The notes under the pieces: generated by a model
Seen by the model: the letters and a program-made list of their open reading frames with translations, nothing else
Told to the model about the DNA's origin: nothing
The model's database searches: none
Translations under genes and position numbers: made by a program
Origin: Kitasatospora papulosa
GTDB taxonomy: Bacteria; Actinomycetota; Actinomycetes; Streptomycetales; Streptomycetaceae
Length of the DNA: 64,000 nt
Reading direction: 5' to 3'
Assembly (NCBI RefSeq): GCF_000717245.1
Contig: NZ_JNYQ01000004.1
Span: 186,001 to 250,000, forward strand
Part shown: in pieces, positions 8,480 through 16,680 of the stretch
How the letters are laid out: every line of letters begins with the position of its first letter
How positions within the stretch are numbered: position 1 is the stretch's first letter

Positions 8480-9178
8480 ATGCCGAGCCGCACTCCCACC
8501 GAACCCACCCGGTCCGGCCGTCCCCGCAGCGCCGAGGCCGATGCCGCGATCCTGGAGGCGACCCGTGAGTCACTGGTCGACCTCGGCTGGTCGAAGCTGA
8601 CGATGGGCGACGTGGCGACGCGCGCGGGGGTCGCCAAGACGACTCTCTACCGCCGCTGGGCCGGCAAGAACGAGCTCGTGGTGGACGCGGTGGCCGTCCT
8701 CTTCGACGAGCTGGAGCTGCCCGACCTGGGGAGCCTGCCGGCCGACGTGGAGGCCGTCGTCCTCCAGTTCGCCGCCCTGCTGGAGCGGCCGGAGACGAAG
8801 ACGGCGCTGATGGCGGTGGTCGCCGAGTCGACGCGGGACGAGGCGCTGCGGGACCGTATACGGGATTCGATCGTCGCCCGGCAGAAGCACCTCGTCCTGC
8901 AGGGGCGGGAGCGGGCGCAGCTGCGCGGTGAACTGCCCTCCGAGCCGGACGCGGTGGTGGCCGCCCGGACCGCCGACCTGATCTTCGACGTGATCGCCGG
9001 CGCCGTCGTGCACCGCACACTGGTGAGCGCCGAGCCGGTCGACTCCGACTGGGCCCGGCGCTTCACCATGCTGCTGCTCTCCGGGCTGGGCGCCGCGGCG
9101 GCCGGGCGGCAGCCGGGGGCCCGAGGACCCGGAGAGTCACGGCCGACGGGTGTTCAGAAGCCCGGCGGCTCGGTGTAG
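8480..9178 (+). CDS. TetR/AcrR family transcriptional regulator
   Basis: 232 residues from the ATG at 8480 (MPSRTPTEPTRSGRPRSAEAD). The N-terminal TetR helix-turn-helix is complete: AILEATRESLVDLGWSKLTM, then GDVATRAGVAKTTLYRRWAGKNELVVDAV. The C-terminal ligand domain is helical and ends in a Gly/Pro-rich tail. The Shine-Dalgarno sequence is weak. The preceding dyads suggest autoregulation and possibly control of the divergent thioredoxin gene. Its 3' end overlaps the icmA 3' end by 25 bp on the opposite strand. The ligand is unknown. Confidence 0.9.
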   Translation: MPSRTPTEPTRSGRPRSAEADAAILEATRESLVDLGWSKLTMGDVATRAGVAKTTLYRRWAGKNELVVDAVAVLFDELELPDLGSLPADVEAVVLQFAALLERPETKTALMAVVAESTRDEALRDRIRDSIVARQKHLVLQGRERAQLRGELPSEPDAVVAARTADLIFDVIAGAVVHRTLVSAEPVDSDWARRFTMLLLSGLGAAAAGRQPGARGPGESRPTGVQKPGGSV

Positions 9179-10854
9179 ACACCCCATTCGTCGCGCAGCA
9201 CCCCGCAGATCTCTCCGAGGGTCGCCTCGGCCCGCACGGCCTCCAGCATCGGACCGATCATGTTCGAACCGTCGCGGGCGGCGGCCAGCATGGCGTCCAG
9301 CGCCTCACGGACCTTCGCGTCCTCACGGCCCTCCTTGCGCCCGGCGAGCACCCGCACCTGCTCGCGCTCGACCTCGTGGCTGACCCGCAGGATCTCCAGG
9401 TCGCCGGTGACCGAGCCGTGGTGGACGTTGACGCCGACGACCCGCTTCTCGCCCTTCTCCAGCGACTGCTGGTACCGGAAGGCGGATTCGGCGGTCTCAC
9501 CGGTGAACCAGCCGTCCTCGATACCGCGCAGGATGCCGGAGGTCATCGGGCCGACGGGGTGCACGCCGTCGGGGTGCGCCCGGGTGCCGCGCTCCTTGAT
9601 CTGTTCGAAGATCTTCTCCGCGTCGGCCTCGATGCGGTCGGTGAGCTGCTCGACGTACCACGAACCGCCCAGCGGGTCGGCGACGTTGGCGACGCCGGTC
9701 TCCTCCATGAGCACCTGCTGGGTGCGCAGCGCGATCTCGGCCGCCTGCTCGGACGGGAGGGCGAGCGTCTCGTCCAGGGCGTTGGTGTGCAGGGAGTTGG
9801 TGCCGCCGAGGACGGCGGACAGCGCCTCCACCGCGGTGCGCACGACGTTGTTGTACGGCTGCTGGGCGGTGAGCGAGACACCTGCCGTCTGGGTGTGGAA
9901 GCGGAGCCACTGCGCCTTGTCCGTCTTCGCGCCGTAGGTCTCCTTCATCCAGCGGGCCCAGATCCGGCGGGCGGCGCGGAACTTGGCGATCTCCTCGAAG
10001 AAGTCGAGGTGCGCGTCGAAGAAGAAGGAGAGCCCGGGCGCGAAGACGTCGACGTCCAGCCCGCGGGAGAGGCCCAGCTCGACGTATCCGAAGCCGTCGG
10101 CCAGGGTGTACGCGAGCTCCTGCGCGGCCGTGGCTCCCGCCTCGCGGATGTGGTAGCCGGAGACGGAGAGCGGCTTGTAGGCCGGGATGTCGCGGGCGCA
10201 GTGCTCCATCAGGTCGCCGATGAGGCGCAGATGGGGCTCGGGCTGGAAGAGCCACTCCTTCTGCGCGATGTACTCCTTGAAGATGTCGGTCTGGAGCGTG
10301 CCGTTGAGCACGGCGGGGTCGACTCCCTGGCGCTCCGCGGCGACGAGGTACATGCAGAAGACGGGGACGGCGGGCCCGCTGATCGTCATCGAGGTGGTGA
10401 CGTCGCCGAGCGGGATGTCCTGGAACAGGACCTCCATGTCGGCGGCCGAGTCGATGGCGACACCGCAGTGGCCGACCTCGCCGAGCGAGCGGGCGTCGTC
10501 GGAGTCCCGGCCCATGAGGGTCGGCATGTCGAAGGCGACGCTGAGTCCGCCGCCGCCGTTGGCCAGGATGGACTTGTACCGCTCGTTGGTCTGCCGGGCG
10601 TTGCCGAAGCCGGCGAACTGGCGGATCGTCCAGGTGCGGCCCCGGTAGCCGGTGGCGTGGAGCCCCCGGGTGAAGGGGTACTCGCCGGGCCAGCCGATCC
10701 GCTCGAAGCCCTCGTACGTGTCCCCCGGGCGGGGCCCGTACACGGGCTCCACGGGGTCACCGGAGAGCGTGGTGAAGTCCGCGTCGCGCTTGCGGGCCTT
10801 GTCGTAACGGGCCTGCCAACGGTGGCGGCCTTCCTCGATCGCAGATGCGTCCAT
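9154..10854 (-). CDS. icmA: Isobutyryl-CoA mutase large subunit / methylmalonyl-CoA mutase-like
   Basis: 566 residues, exactly the length known for Streptomyces IcmA and shorter than MutB because the cobalamin-binding domain is absent (it is on the separate IcmB, not in this window). The substrate barrel opens with the VYGPRPGDTYEGFERIGWPGEYPFTRG segment, and the family signature RQFAGFGNARQTNERYKSIL is intact. It interconverts isobutyryl- and n-butyryl-CoA using adenosylcobalamin, feeding valine and butyrate carbon to acyl-CoA precursors. The ATG lies only 7 bp from a perfect 24-bp palindrome and has no visible ribosome site, so a leaderless or very short leader is likely. meaB, mce and a cobalamin adenosyltransferase elsewhere in the window are functional partners. 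Confidence 0.88.
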   Translation of the reverse strand: MDASAIEEGRHRWQARYDKARKRDADFTTLSGDPVEPVYGPRPGDTYEGFERIGWPGEYPFTRGLHATGYRGRTWTIRQFAGFGNARQTNERYKSILANGGGGLSVAFDMPTLMGRDSDDARSLGEVGHCGVAIDSAADMEVLFQDIPLGDVTTSMTISGPAVPVFCMYLVAAERQGVDPAVLNGTLQTDIFKEYIAQKEWLFQPEPHLRLIGDLMEHCARDIPAYKPLSVSGYHIREAGATAAQELAYTLADGFGYVELGLSRGLDVDVFAPGLSFFFDAHLDFFEEIAKFRAARRIWARWMKETYGAKTDKAQWLRFHTQTAGVSLTAQQPYNNVVRTAVEALSAVLGGTNSLHTNALDETLALPSEQAAEIALRTQQVLMEETGVANVADPLGGSWYVEQLTDRIEADAEKIFEQIKERGTRAHPDGVHPVGPMTSGILRGIEDGWFTGETAESAFRYQQSLEKGEKRVVGVNVHHGSVTGDLEILRVSHEVEREQVRVLAGRKEGREDAKVREALDAMLAAARDGSNMIGPMLEAVRAEATLGEICGVLRDEWGVYTEPPGF

Positions 10855-10861
10855 GCATCAA

Positions 10862-10885
10862 ATTTACTAGGACGTCCTAGTAAAT
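10862..10885. promoter_or_regulatory. Perfect 24-bp palindrome, icmA operator
   Basis: A 12-bp arm repeats exactly with no spacer; the core reads TTACTAGGACGTCCTAGTAA. It begins 7 bp upstream of the icmA ATG, so a bound repressor would block the promoter or translation start. Confidence 0.75.
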
Positions 10886-10896
10886 GTCGACGGCAA

Positions 10897-10924
10897 ACCG
10901 CCCGGCGCTTTCGCGCGGGGCGGT
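10897..10924 (-). terminator. Stem-loop terminator after DUF3817 gene
   Basis: A 12-bp stem with one mismatch around a TTTC loop. It follows the stop at 10938 and lies just upstream of the icmA operator. Confidence 0.65.
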
Positions 10925-10937
10925 CGCGTGGTGTCCG

Positions 10938-11270
10938 TCAGGCCTTGACGGCCTGCGCGGACCCGTCGGTGATCAGCGGTTCGACCTCCCGGACCACCTT
11001 GCGCTCGACGAAGAACGCGGCGGTCGGGATCGTGCCGGAGATCAGCACCCAGAGCAGCTTGCCGACCGGCCACTTCGCCTTGGAGCCGAGGTCGAAGGCG
11101 AAGATCAGGTAGATGATGTAGAGGAGGCCGTGGGTCTGCGAGACGACGAGCGTCAGCCCTTCACCGGTGTCGAAGCCGTACTTGAAGATCATGCAGACGC
11201 ACAGGATCAACAGCATGACGGCGGTGACGTAGGCCATCACCCGGTAGCGGGTCAGCACACTGCGTTTCAT
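10938..11270 (-). CDS. DUF3817 membrane protein
   Basis: 110 residues from the ATG at 11270 (MKRSVLTRYRVMAY). Three hydrophobic helices are visible: VTAVMLLILCVCMIF, a TLVVSQTHGLLYIIYLIFAFDL segment carrying the family HGLLY motif, and LLWVLISGTIPTAAFFVE. This is a good DUF3817 match; the function is unknown. It lies 64 bp downstream of the marR gene on the same strand and may be cotranscribed with it. A second DUF3817 gene occurs at 16127-16477. Confidence 0.85.
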   Translation of the reverse strand: MKRSVLTRYRVMAYVTAVMLLILCVCMIFKYGFDTGEGLTLVVSQTHGLLYIIYLIFAFDLGSKAKWPVGKLLWVLISGTIPTAAFFVERKVVREVEPLITDGSAQAVKA

Positions 11271-11334
11271 GGCATCGAGCGTAACCGGAGGTCCGGGGCG
11301 ATCTTCGGGCACCCCGGGCCCACGCGCCGCGCGC

Positions 11335-11844
11335 TCAGGCGTCGTCGAAGTCCTGTGCGGCGACCCGCAGCGGCCGGAGCATCGCGAAGATCTCGGCGCA
11401 TTCCTCCTCGTCGTAGACACCGAGTCCGAAGTCCATCGCCATCAGGTCCTGGCTGGCGGCCTCGACGACCTCGCGCCCCTTGTCGGTGATGGAGGCCAGG
11501 GTCCCGCGGCCGTCGTTGGGGTTGGGGCGCTTGTCGACCAGCCCCGAGCGCACCAGCCGGTCGACGGTGTTCGTCACCGAGGTCGGGTGCACCATCAGAC
11601 GCTCGCCGATCTTGGACATCGGCAGCTCGCCGGCCTGCGAGAAGGTCAGCAGGACCAGGGCCTCGTACCGGGCGAAGGTCAGTCCGTAGGGTTTGACCAC
11701 CGCGTCCACCTCGGCGAGCAGGATCTGCTGCGCACGCATGATCGAGGTGATCGCGCCCATGGAGGGCACCGGCCCCCAACGCCGCTGCCAGAGTTCCTCG
11801 GCGCGGGCGATGGGATCGAAGGGGAGGCTGAGCGGCTTCGGCAC
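11335..11844 (-). CDS. MarR family transcriptional regulator
   Basis: 169 residues. The winged helix is clear: YEALVLLTFSQAGELPMSKIGERLMVHPTSVTNTVDRLVRSGLVDKRPNPNDGRG is a typical MarR recognition helix and wing. It is followed by a dimerisation helix ending in DFDDA. Targets are unknown. It is likely cotranscribed with DUF3817 and possibly regulates itself, because the 30-bp gap to the MFS gene contains repeated TGACCA boxes. Probably cytoplasmic and ligand-responsive. Confidence 0.9.
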   Translation of the reverse strand: MPKPLSLPFDPIARAEELWQRRWGPVPSMGAITSIMRAQQILLAEVDAVVKPYGLTFARYEALVLLTFSQAGELPMSKIGERLMVHPTSVTNTVDRLVRSGLVDKRPNPNDGRGTLASITDKGREVVEAASQDLMAMDFGLGVYDEEECAEIFAMLRPLRVAAQDFDDA

Positions 11845-11875
11845 GGCACGACCTTACCCACTGGTCACTTGGTGG

Positions 11876-13225
11876 TCAGCCCTGTCTCGCACTTCGGTAC
11901 CGGACACGCGTTCTCCGCACCTCCGCGACCAGCAGGAGCGTGCAGACCGTCCCCACGACGCCCGACGCGGCGACCACCTGGTGCACCGGGAAGAACTCGG
12001 CGGCCAGTCCCGCCCCGGCCATGCCGAGCCCCTGCACGGTCATCAGGCCGGCGGTGAGGAGGGTCATGGCCCTGCCCCGCAGGTGTTCGGGGACCGCCTC
12101 CACGAACCACTGGTCGAGCCCGATGATGTACGCCGCGCCGGCCCCGGCCAGCACCAGGGCGGCCACGGCCAGGACCGTGCCCGGGCGGAAGGCGTACAGC
12201 ACGAGGGGCAGCAGTCCGAGGGCGGCGGCCGGCAGCACGATCCGCGAGCGGGCACGGGGGCCGAGGGCGGTCCCCACGTACAGCTCGGTACCGATGTGGC
12301 CGACGGCCATCGCGCACATCAGCAGTCCGAGGGCCGCCGGGCCGGCGCCGATGGCCTCGACGTACGGGGCGGCCAGGGCCTCCGGTGCGACGACGAAGAA
12401 GGCGGGCACCCAGAAGAGCAGGAGCAGCCCCCGGATCCGGCGGTCGCCGAGAAGGGCCCCGGCCCCCGCGAGCGACTCGGCGAGCAGCGGGCCGGCGACG
12501 TCCTTCCCCGTGCGGGCGGGCCGGTCCAGGGTGCCGAGGCGCAGCAGCACGGCGGAGCAGAGGAACGTCAGGACTGTGACCGTGATCGCCCCGCGCGGGG
12601 ACAGCACCGTGAGCAGCATGCCGCCCGCGCCGAAGCCGATGAGCATGGCGCTCTGCGAGACCATGCGCAGCAGTGAGCGCCCGAGGACGTAGAGGTCGCC
12701 GTCGCCGAGGATGTCGGTCAGGGCCGCCGTCCGTGTCCCGGTGAAGACGGGGGCGACCGCCGCCACGGCGCAGCGCAGTGCGAGGAGCGCGCCGACCGGG
12801 GTGCCGGGGAGCACCATCACGGCGACGCAGCTCGCGCAGACCAGGTCGCAGGTGACGAGGACGCGGCGTGCGGGGAAGCGGTCGGCGACCCCGGCGAAGA
12901 GGGTGCCGCCCACGACGTACGGGAGGAAACCGAGCGCGAACGTGAGGGCGGACAGGAGGGGCGAGCCGGTGAGGTCGTAGACGAGGACGGTGAGCGCCAG
13001 CTCGCTGACGGTCACGCCGAGGAGGGAGAGCAGGTGCGCGGCGAAGACCACGCGGAACTCCCGCACGGCGAGGACGGCCCGGTAGCCCTCGGCTCGGGGG
13101 TCGGCCTCCGGGGCGGAGCCCGGGTCGGACGAGGAGGTCCGCCCCGGAGGCCGGGCCGGTGACGGCGCCTCGACGGCGGGCTCTTCGCGGGGTGCGCCCG
13201 CCGGGGTGGAGGTGTCGTTCGGCAT
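11876..13225 (-). CDS. MFS transporter
   Basis: 449 residues from the ATG at 13225 (MPNDTSTPAGAPREE). A disordered Pro/Ser/Ala lead of about 55 residues precedes some 12 hydrophobic helices. The loop between helices 2 and 3 has the MFS signature form GVADRFPARRVLV. The family resembles drug or metabolite exporters of the enterobactin-exporter type. The start is the first ATG before the helices and faces a divergent regulator. The export substrate cannot be told from sequence. Confidence 0.85.
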   Translation of the reverse strand: MPNDTSTPAGAPREEPAVEAPSPARPPGRTSSSDPGSAPEADPRAEGYRAVLAVREFRVVFAAHLLSLLGVTVSELALTVLVYDLTGSPLLSALTFALGFLPYVVGGTLFAGVADRFPARRVLVTCDLVCASCVAVMVLPGTPVGALLALRCAVAAVAPVFTGTRTAALTDILGDGDLYVLGRSLLRMVSQSAMLIGFGAGGMLLTVLSPRGAITVTVLTFLCSAVLLRLGTLDRPARTGKDVAGPLLAESLAGAGALLGDRRIRGLLLLFWVPAFFVVAPEALAAPYVEAIGAGPAALGLLMCAMAVGHIGTELYVGTALGPRARSRIVLPAAALGLLPLVLYAFRPGTVLAVAALVLAGAGAAYIIGLDQWFVEAVPEHLRGRAMTLLTAGLMTVQGLGMAGAGLAAEFFPVHQVVAASGVVGTVCTLLLVAEVRRTRVRYRSARQG

Positions 13226-13265
13226 GGACGCAGCGTGGGGCAGGGGCCCGGCCTCTCCGTAGACT

Positions 13266-13281
13266 TTCGGCTCACGCCGAA
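13266..13281. promoter_or_regulatory. Candidate operator between MFS and regulator genes
   Basis: Inverted repeat TTCGGC-TCAC-GCCGAA, 18 bp before the regulator ATG and 41 bp from the MFS start. It is well placed to control both divergent genes. Confidence 0.5.
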
Positions 13282-13298
13282 TCTTCGAGTGGGGGCGC

Positions 13299-14285
13299 AT
13301 GCCGTTCCATCTGCACTTCGACGAGACAGATCTGCTCCGCTGCCGCTTCGCGCTGTCACCGCTCTGGGAGACGCAGGAAGCCGTACGCACGCTTCACCGC
13401 CGTGCGCGGCACGGGTACCACCTGCCGTGGCTGCGGCGGATCGAGGAGGGTGCCGCGGGGCTCGACCTCACGCCGCTGTGGCTGCTGATGCCCGAGTCCG
13501 GCTTCAACCCGGACTTCCTCTGCCCGCCGCCGCTCGGGCCGCTCGCCGCCTTCGCCGAGGAGCTGGCGGGCCTGCGCGCCACGGATCCGGCGGTCGCCCG
13601 CGACGAGATGGCGCTCGCGCTCGCCGACAACCCCGGTGGCCTCCGCTCCCCCACCGGCCGGCGGATGCTCGCCGACCCGGCACGGGCCGTCCAGGAGCTG
13701 GCGGACCTGCTGGAGCAGGCGTGGCGGGTGATGGTCGAGCCGCACTGGCCCCGGTTGCGGACCCTGCTGGAGGCGGACATCGCCTACCACTCACGGCGCC
13801 TGGCGGAGGTCGGTTTCGAGCGGCTGCTGGGCGAGATCGGTCCGCAGCTGCACTGGGCCGACTCGACGCTGACGGTGGCGGGGACCCGGGGCGACCACAG
13901 CAGGGTCCTGGGCGGGCAGGGACTCGTGCTGATGCCCAGCGTCTTCGTGTGGCCCGACGTGGTCGGCGGCTACGAGCCCCCCTGGCAGCCCGCAGTGATC
14001 TATCCGGCGCGCGGCATCGGCGGCCTGTGGACGGAGGCCGCCGAGCGGACGCCCGACAACCTGGCCGCGCTGCTGGGGCGGGCACGCGCCGACGTGCTCT
14101 GCGCCCTCACCGAGCCGGCCGGGACGAGCGCGCTGGCGCACCGGCTCGCCCTCGCCCCGTCCTCCGTGTCGGCGCACCTGAAGGTGTTGCGCGCGGCGGG
14201 CCTGCTCACCTCGCGGCGCTACGGGCACCAGGTGCTGTACGAGCGCACGCCCCTGGGCATCACGCTGTCGGGGCAGGAGTCCTGA
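13299..14285 (+). CDS. DUF5937/ArsR-type winged-helix regulator
   Basis: 328 residues. The N-terminal 240 residues form the DUF5937-like sensor domain (it starts MPFHLHFDETDLLRCRFALSPLWET, a typical opening). The C-terminal 80 residues are an ArsR helix-turn-helix: RARADVLCALTEPAGTSALAHRLALAPSSVSAHLKVLRAAGLLTSRRYGHQVLY. It is divergent from the MFS exporter, the usual setting for a repressor of an efflux pump. No metal-binding Cys motif is present, so the ligand is more likely a small molecule. Confidence 0.85.
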   Translation: MPFHLHFDETDLLRCRFALSPLWETQEAVRTLHRRARHGYHLPWLRRIEEGAAGLDLTPLWLLMPESGFNPDFLCPPPLGPLAAFAEELAGLRATDPAVARDEMALALADNPGGLRSPTGRRMLADPARAVQELADLLEQAWRVMVEPHWPRLRTLLEADIAYHSRRLAEVGFERLLGEIGPQLHWADSTLTVAGTRGDHSRVLGGQGLVLMPSVFVWPDVVGGYEPPWQPAVIYPARGIGGLWTEAAERTPDNLAALLGRARADVLCALTEPAGTSALAHRLALAPSSVSAHLKVLRAAGLLTSRRYGHQVLYERTPLGITLSGQES

Positions 14286-14305
14286 CGTTACGCACCGCGC
14301 GTGGC

Positions 14306-15673
14306 TCAGTTCCCGGCCGTCGGGTTGCCGGCGTTTGCGGCGGTCAGCGCGGGCTCCGGCTCCTGGGCGGTACACGCCGCGGAGGGCCGTCCGGGCACGG
14401 TGCGGGCCGCGCGTCCGCGCAGCACGGCGAGGGACCACAGCGCGAGGGGCACGAGCGCGGTCACCAGGGCGAGCGCGGCCCATGGGCGCGGCTGCGCGTC
14501 GGTGAGCACGAGCAGGCAGCTCACCGCGGCGAACAAGCAGGTGACGGCCTCCACGGGGCCGCGGGCGAGCGTCAGCGTGTAGCCGACGAGCCGTCCGGGC
14601 GGCACCCGGAACAGCGCCCTGCCGTACTGCCGCGACAGCGTCCCGTACGCCCCCCGGGACCGCCGCGGCCGGCGGTCTCCCAGGTCCGCCCAGGAGACGG
14701 GCGCCTCCCCGGCACCGAGAGGCGTGTGCACGGAGCGCCAGTACCGTCCGGTCAGCGGGTTGCGCAGCCGGTGGATCTCGAAACCGGTGACCGCGGCCTC
14801 CGTGACGGAGTCGTGGAAGCCGCCGGCCTGGCGGAGCGCCGCCACGCGTACGACCGGGCCGGGCCCGTCGAGCAGGGGCGCCCCGTAGCGGTTGCCCGCC
14901 CGCTGGACCAGCGTCGCGAGGAGCGGCCGTGGCGACGCGGGGGCATCACCCCGCGGGCCCACGACGAAGGCGATGTCCGGGTCACGGAACCAGCCGGTCG
15001 TCCGCTCCAGGGCTTCCGGCCCCGGGACGTGGCCGGCGTCGGCGCACACGACGAGGTCGTAGGCGTCTCCGTGTTTGGCGAGCCAGGCGTTGACGTTCCC
15101 GCGCTTCGTGCCGGCCTCGTGCGGCCCCGCCCCCCGGTTCCACTCGGGAACCCCGAGCCGCGTGAAGTGGTGCACGCCCAGCTCGGCGCAGAGCATCCGG
15201 GCCTCGGGGTCGTCCCCCTCGTCGAGCAGCCAGACGTCCAGCGGGCCCGGATACCGCATGAGCACGGCGGCCTCCAGCGTGGTCCGCACCGCGGAGAGGG
15301 GCTCCACGCCGGGGACGCAGGTGGTGAGCAGGGCGAGCCGGGTGCCCGGTTCCGGTGCCACGGGGACCGGGTCCCTGGCCACCGACAAGGCGTAGGCCAC
15401 GGCGGCCACGTTGGCCAGCAGGAACAGCTCGAACAGGCCGACGGAGACCAGCGTCAGGGAGTCGGCGAGCACCAGCCATCTCCGGCCGCTCCCGCCCTGG
15501 GTCCAGTGCGTCGGCCACAGCACGTGGAGCAGCAGCAGCCCGGTGACCGCGGGGAGGACGGGCAGCAGGAGGACGGCGGCACCCGTCCGCGCGGGACGGC
15601 GGTACCGCACCCGGTACCCCGTCGTGAGCGGCTCCGTGGGGCCGCTGTCGTGATCGTGACCCTCCGCCGGCAT
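14306..15673 (-). CDS. Cellulose-synthase-like GT2 family protein, probably inactive
   Basis: 455 residues. Two N-terminal helices (AAVLLLPVLPAVTGLLLLHVL and LTLVSVGLFELFLLANVAAVAYAL) precede a GT-A domain, and two more helices follow near 370-420. The fold is recognisable by the first Asp motif LLDEGDDP (150-156) and by TKRGNVNAWL (189-198). The three catalytic signatures are degraded: the DxD position reads DAG (212-214), the TED position reads TEA (291-293), and the QxxRW segment reads RQYGRAL (348-354). This suggests a pseudo-glycosyltransferase or a scaffold. It is monocistronic, and the ATG at 15673 is chosen for the position of the first helix. Confidence 0.75.
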   Translation of the reverse strand: MPAEGHDHDSGPTEPLTTGYRVRYRRPARTGAAVLLLPVLPAVTGLLLLHVLWPTHWTQGGSGRRWLVLADSLTLVSVGLFELFLLANVAAVAYALSVARDPVPVAPEPGTRLALLTTCVPGVEPLSAVRTTLEAAVLMRYPGPLDVWLLDEGDDPEARMLCAELGVHHFTRLGVPEWNRGAGPHEAGTKRGNVNAWLAKHGDAYDLVVCADAGHVPGPEALERTTGWFRDPDIAFVVGPRGDAPASPRPLLATLVQRAGNRYGAPLLDGPGPVVRVAALRQAGGFHDSVTEAAVTGFEIHRLRNPLTGRYWRSVHTPLGAGEAPVSWADLGDRRPRRSRGAYGTLSRQYGRALFRVPPGRLVGYTLTLARGPVEAVTCLFAAVSCLLVLTDAQPRPWAALALVTALVPLALWSLAVLRGRAARTVPGRPSAACTAQEPEPALTAANAGNPTAGN

Positions 15674-15778
15674 CGTGCCTCCCGTGGTCGGACCGTTGCG
15701 GTATCCCCACAGAAGGGGAGACGGGGCGGCGTGTCGACCGGACAGGACCGGGCGGGGGAGCCCGTTCGCCCGAACGGG

Positions 15779-15808
15779 AGGAACCCCCGGTGTCCGCCGG
15801 GGGTTCCT
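15779..15808 (-). terminator. Stem-loop terminator after thiamine-binding gene
   Basis: A perfect 12-bp stem (AGGAACCCCCGG with CCGGGGGTTCCT) around a TGTCCG loop, downstream of the stop at 15837. Confidence 0.8.
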
Positions 15809-15836
15809 CGTGCGCGTCGCGGGTGCGGACGGGGCG

Positions 15837-16130
15837 TCAGCCCGCGAGGTGCCGCTCCACCGTCTCGACCTTGGAGGTCAGACCGTCGGTGACACCCGGC
15901 CGGATGTCGGCCTTCAGCACCAGGGAGACGCGGCCGGCCCGCGCCTCGACCGCGGCGACGGCGCGCTTGACGACGTCCATGACCTCGTCCCACTCGCCCT
16001 CGATCGAGGTGAACATCGCGTCCGTGCGGTTGGGCAGTCCGGACTCGCGGACGACACGGACGGCGTCGGCGACGTACTCACCGACGTCCTCGCCGACACC
16101 CAGCGGACTGACGGAGAAGGCGACGATCAT
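15837..16130 (-). CDS. MTH1187/YkoF-type thiamine-binding protein (DUF77)
   Basis: 97 residues from the ATG at 16130. It begins MIVAFSVSPLGVGEDVGEYV and contains the family segment FTSIEGEWDEVMDVVKRAV, typical of the small ferredoxin-like MTH1187/YqgV (Pfam thiamine-binding) proteins. The start overlaps the stop of the upstream DUF3817 gene (ATGA), so the two are translationally coupled. Binding of thiamine or a related vitamin is known for some relatives. The role here is inferred only from family. Confidence 0.85.
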   Translation of the reverse strand: MIVAFSVSPLGVGEDVGEYVADAVRVVRESGLPNRTDAMFTSIEGEWDEVMDVVKRAVAAVEARAGRVSLVLKADIRPGVTDGLTSKVETVERHLAG

Positions 16131-16477
16131 GCGTTCACCGTGCCCTCGGCGCGGGCGCGGGCGGCGATGACGCCGTCGGCCTCGTACTTCTTCAGCAGCT
16201 TCTCGCCGTAGAGGCCGCCGAAGGGGACCACCGCGAGCAGGAAGAACAGGGCGACGCGCTTGAGCGGCCACTTGGCCTTGACCCACACGTCCAGGAGGAA
16301 CACCACGTAGATCGTGAAGAGCAGGCCGTGCAGCGCGCCGAGCGGCGGCATCAGGAAGTCGATGTCCGAGACCCGCATGAGCAGCGAGCCGAAGATGAGC
16401 AGCGCCGGGAAGGACAGCGCCTCGGGAAGCGAGATGAGGCGCAGCCGGTGCAGGGCGGAAGCGGTCTTGATGTCCAC
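16127..16477 (-). CDS. DUF3817 membrane protein (second copy)
   Basis: 116 residues from the GTG at 16477 (DIKTASALHRLRLIS), selected for the AAGG ribosome site. An ATG further upstream would add a segment unlike the family. Three hydrophobic helices surround the motif GALHGLLFTIYVVFLLD and a basic VKAKWPLKRVALF loop. The stop overlaps the thiamine-binding gene start by 4 bp. It is a paralogue of the gene at 10938-11270. The function is unknown. Confidence 0.8.
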   Translation of the reverse strand: MDIKTASALHRLRLISLPEALSFPALLIFGSLLMRVSDIDFLMPPLGALHGLLFTIYVVFLLDVWVKAKWPLKRVALFFLLAVVPFGGLYGEKLLKKYEADGVIAARARAEGTVNA

Positions 16478-16680
16478 GAGGGCACCTTCGGTGGGAGGGG
16501 CGTGTCGGCTTGTGAACGCAGGCACAAGCACAGCCATTGTGGCATCGCTCCCGGCCCCCGGGAGCGCCGGGTCCGGGTCCGGTCCGCCGGGCACGTATCG
16601 GCGCATATCAGGGTCGCCCCGGGGGGCGGATCCGCCGTAGGGCCCTGTCCGCCGGGGTCCCCGGCGGTTAACGTCGCACT

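Noticed and set aside
13235..15892. 885-residue forward frame over the regulator and glycosyltransferase genes
   Set aside because: It is Arg/Gly/Pro-rich, crosses two well-supported genes in other frames and lacks a ribosome site and family features; a GC-rich shadow.
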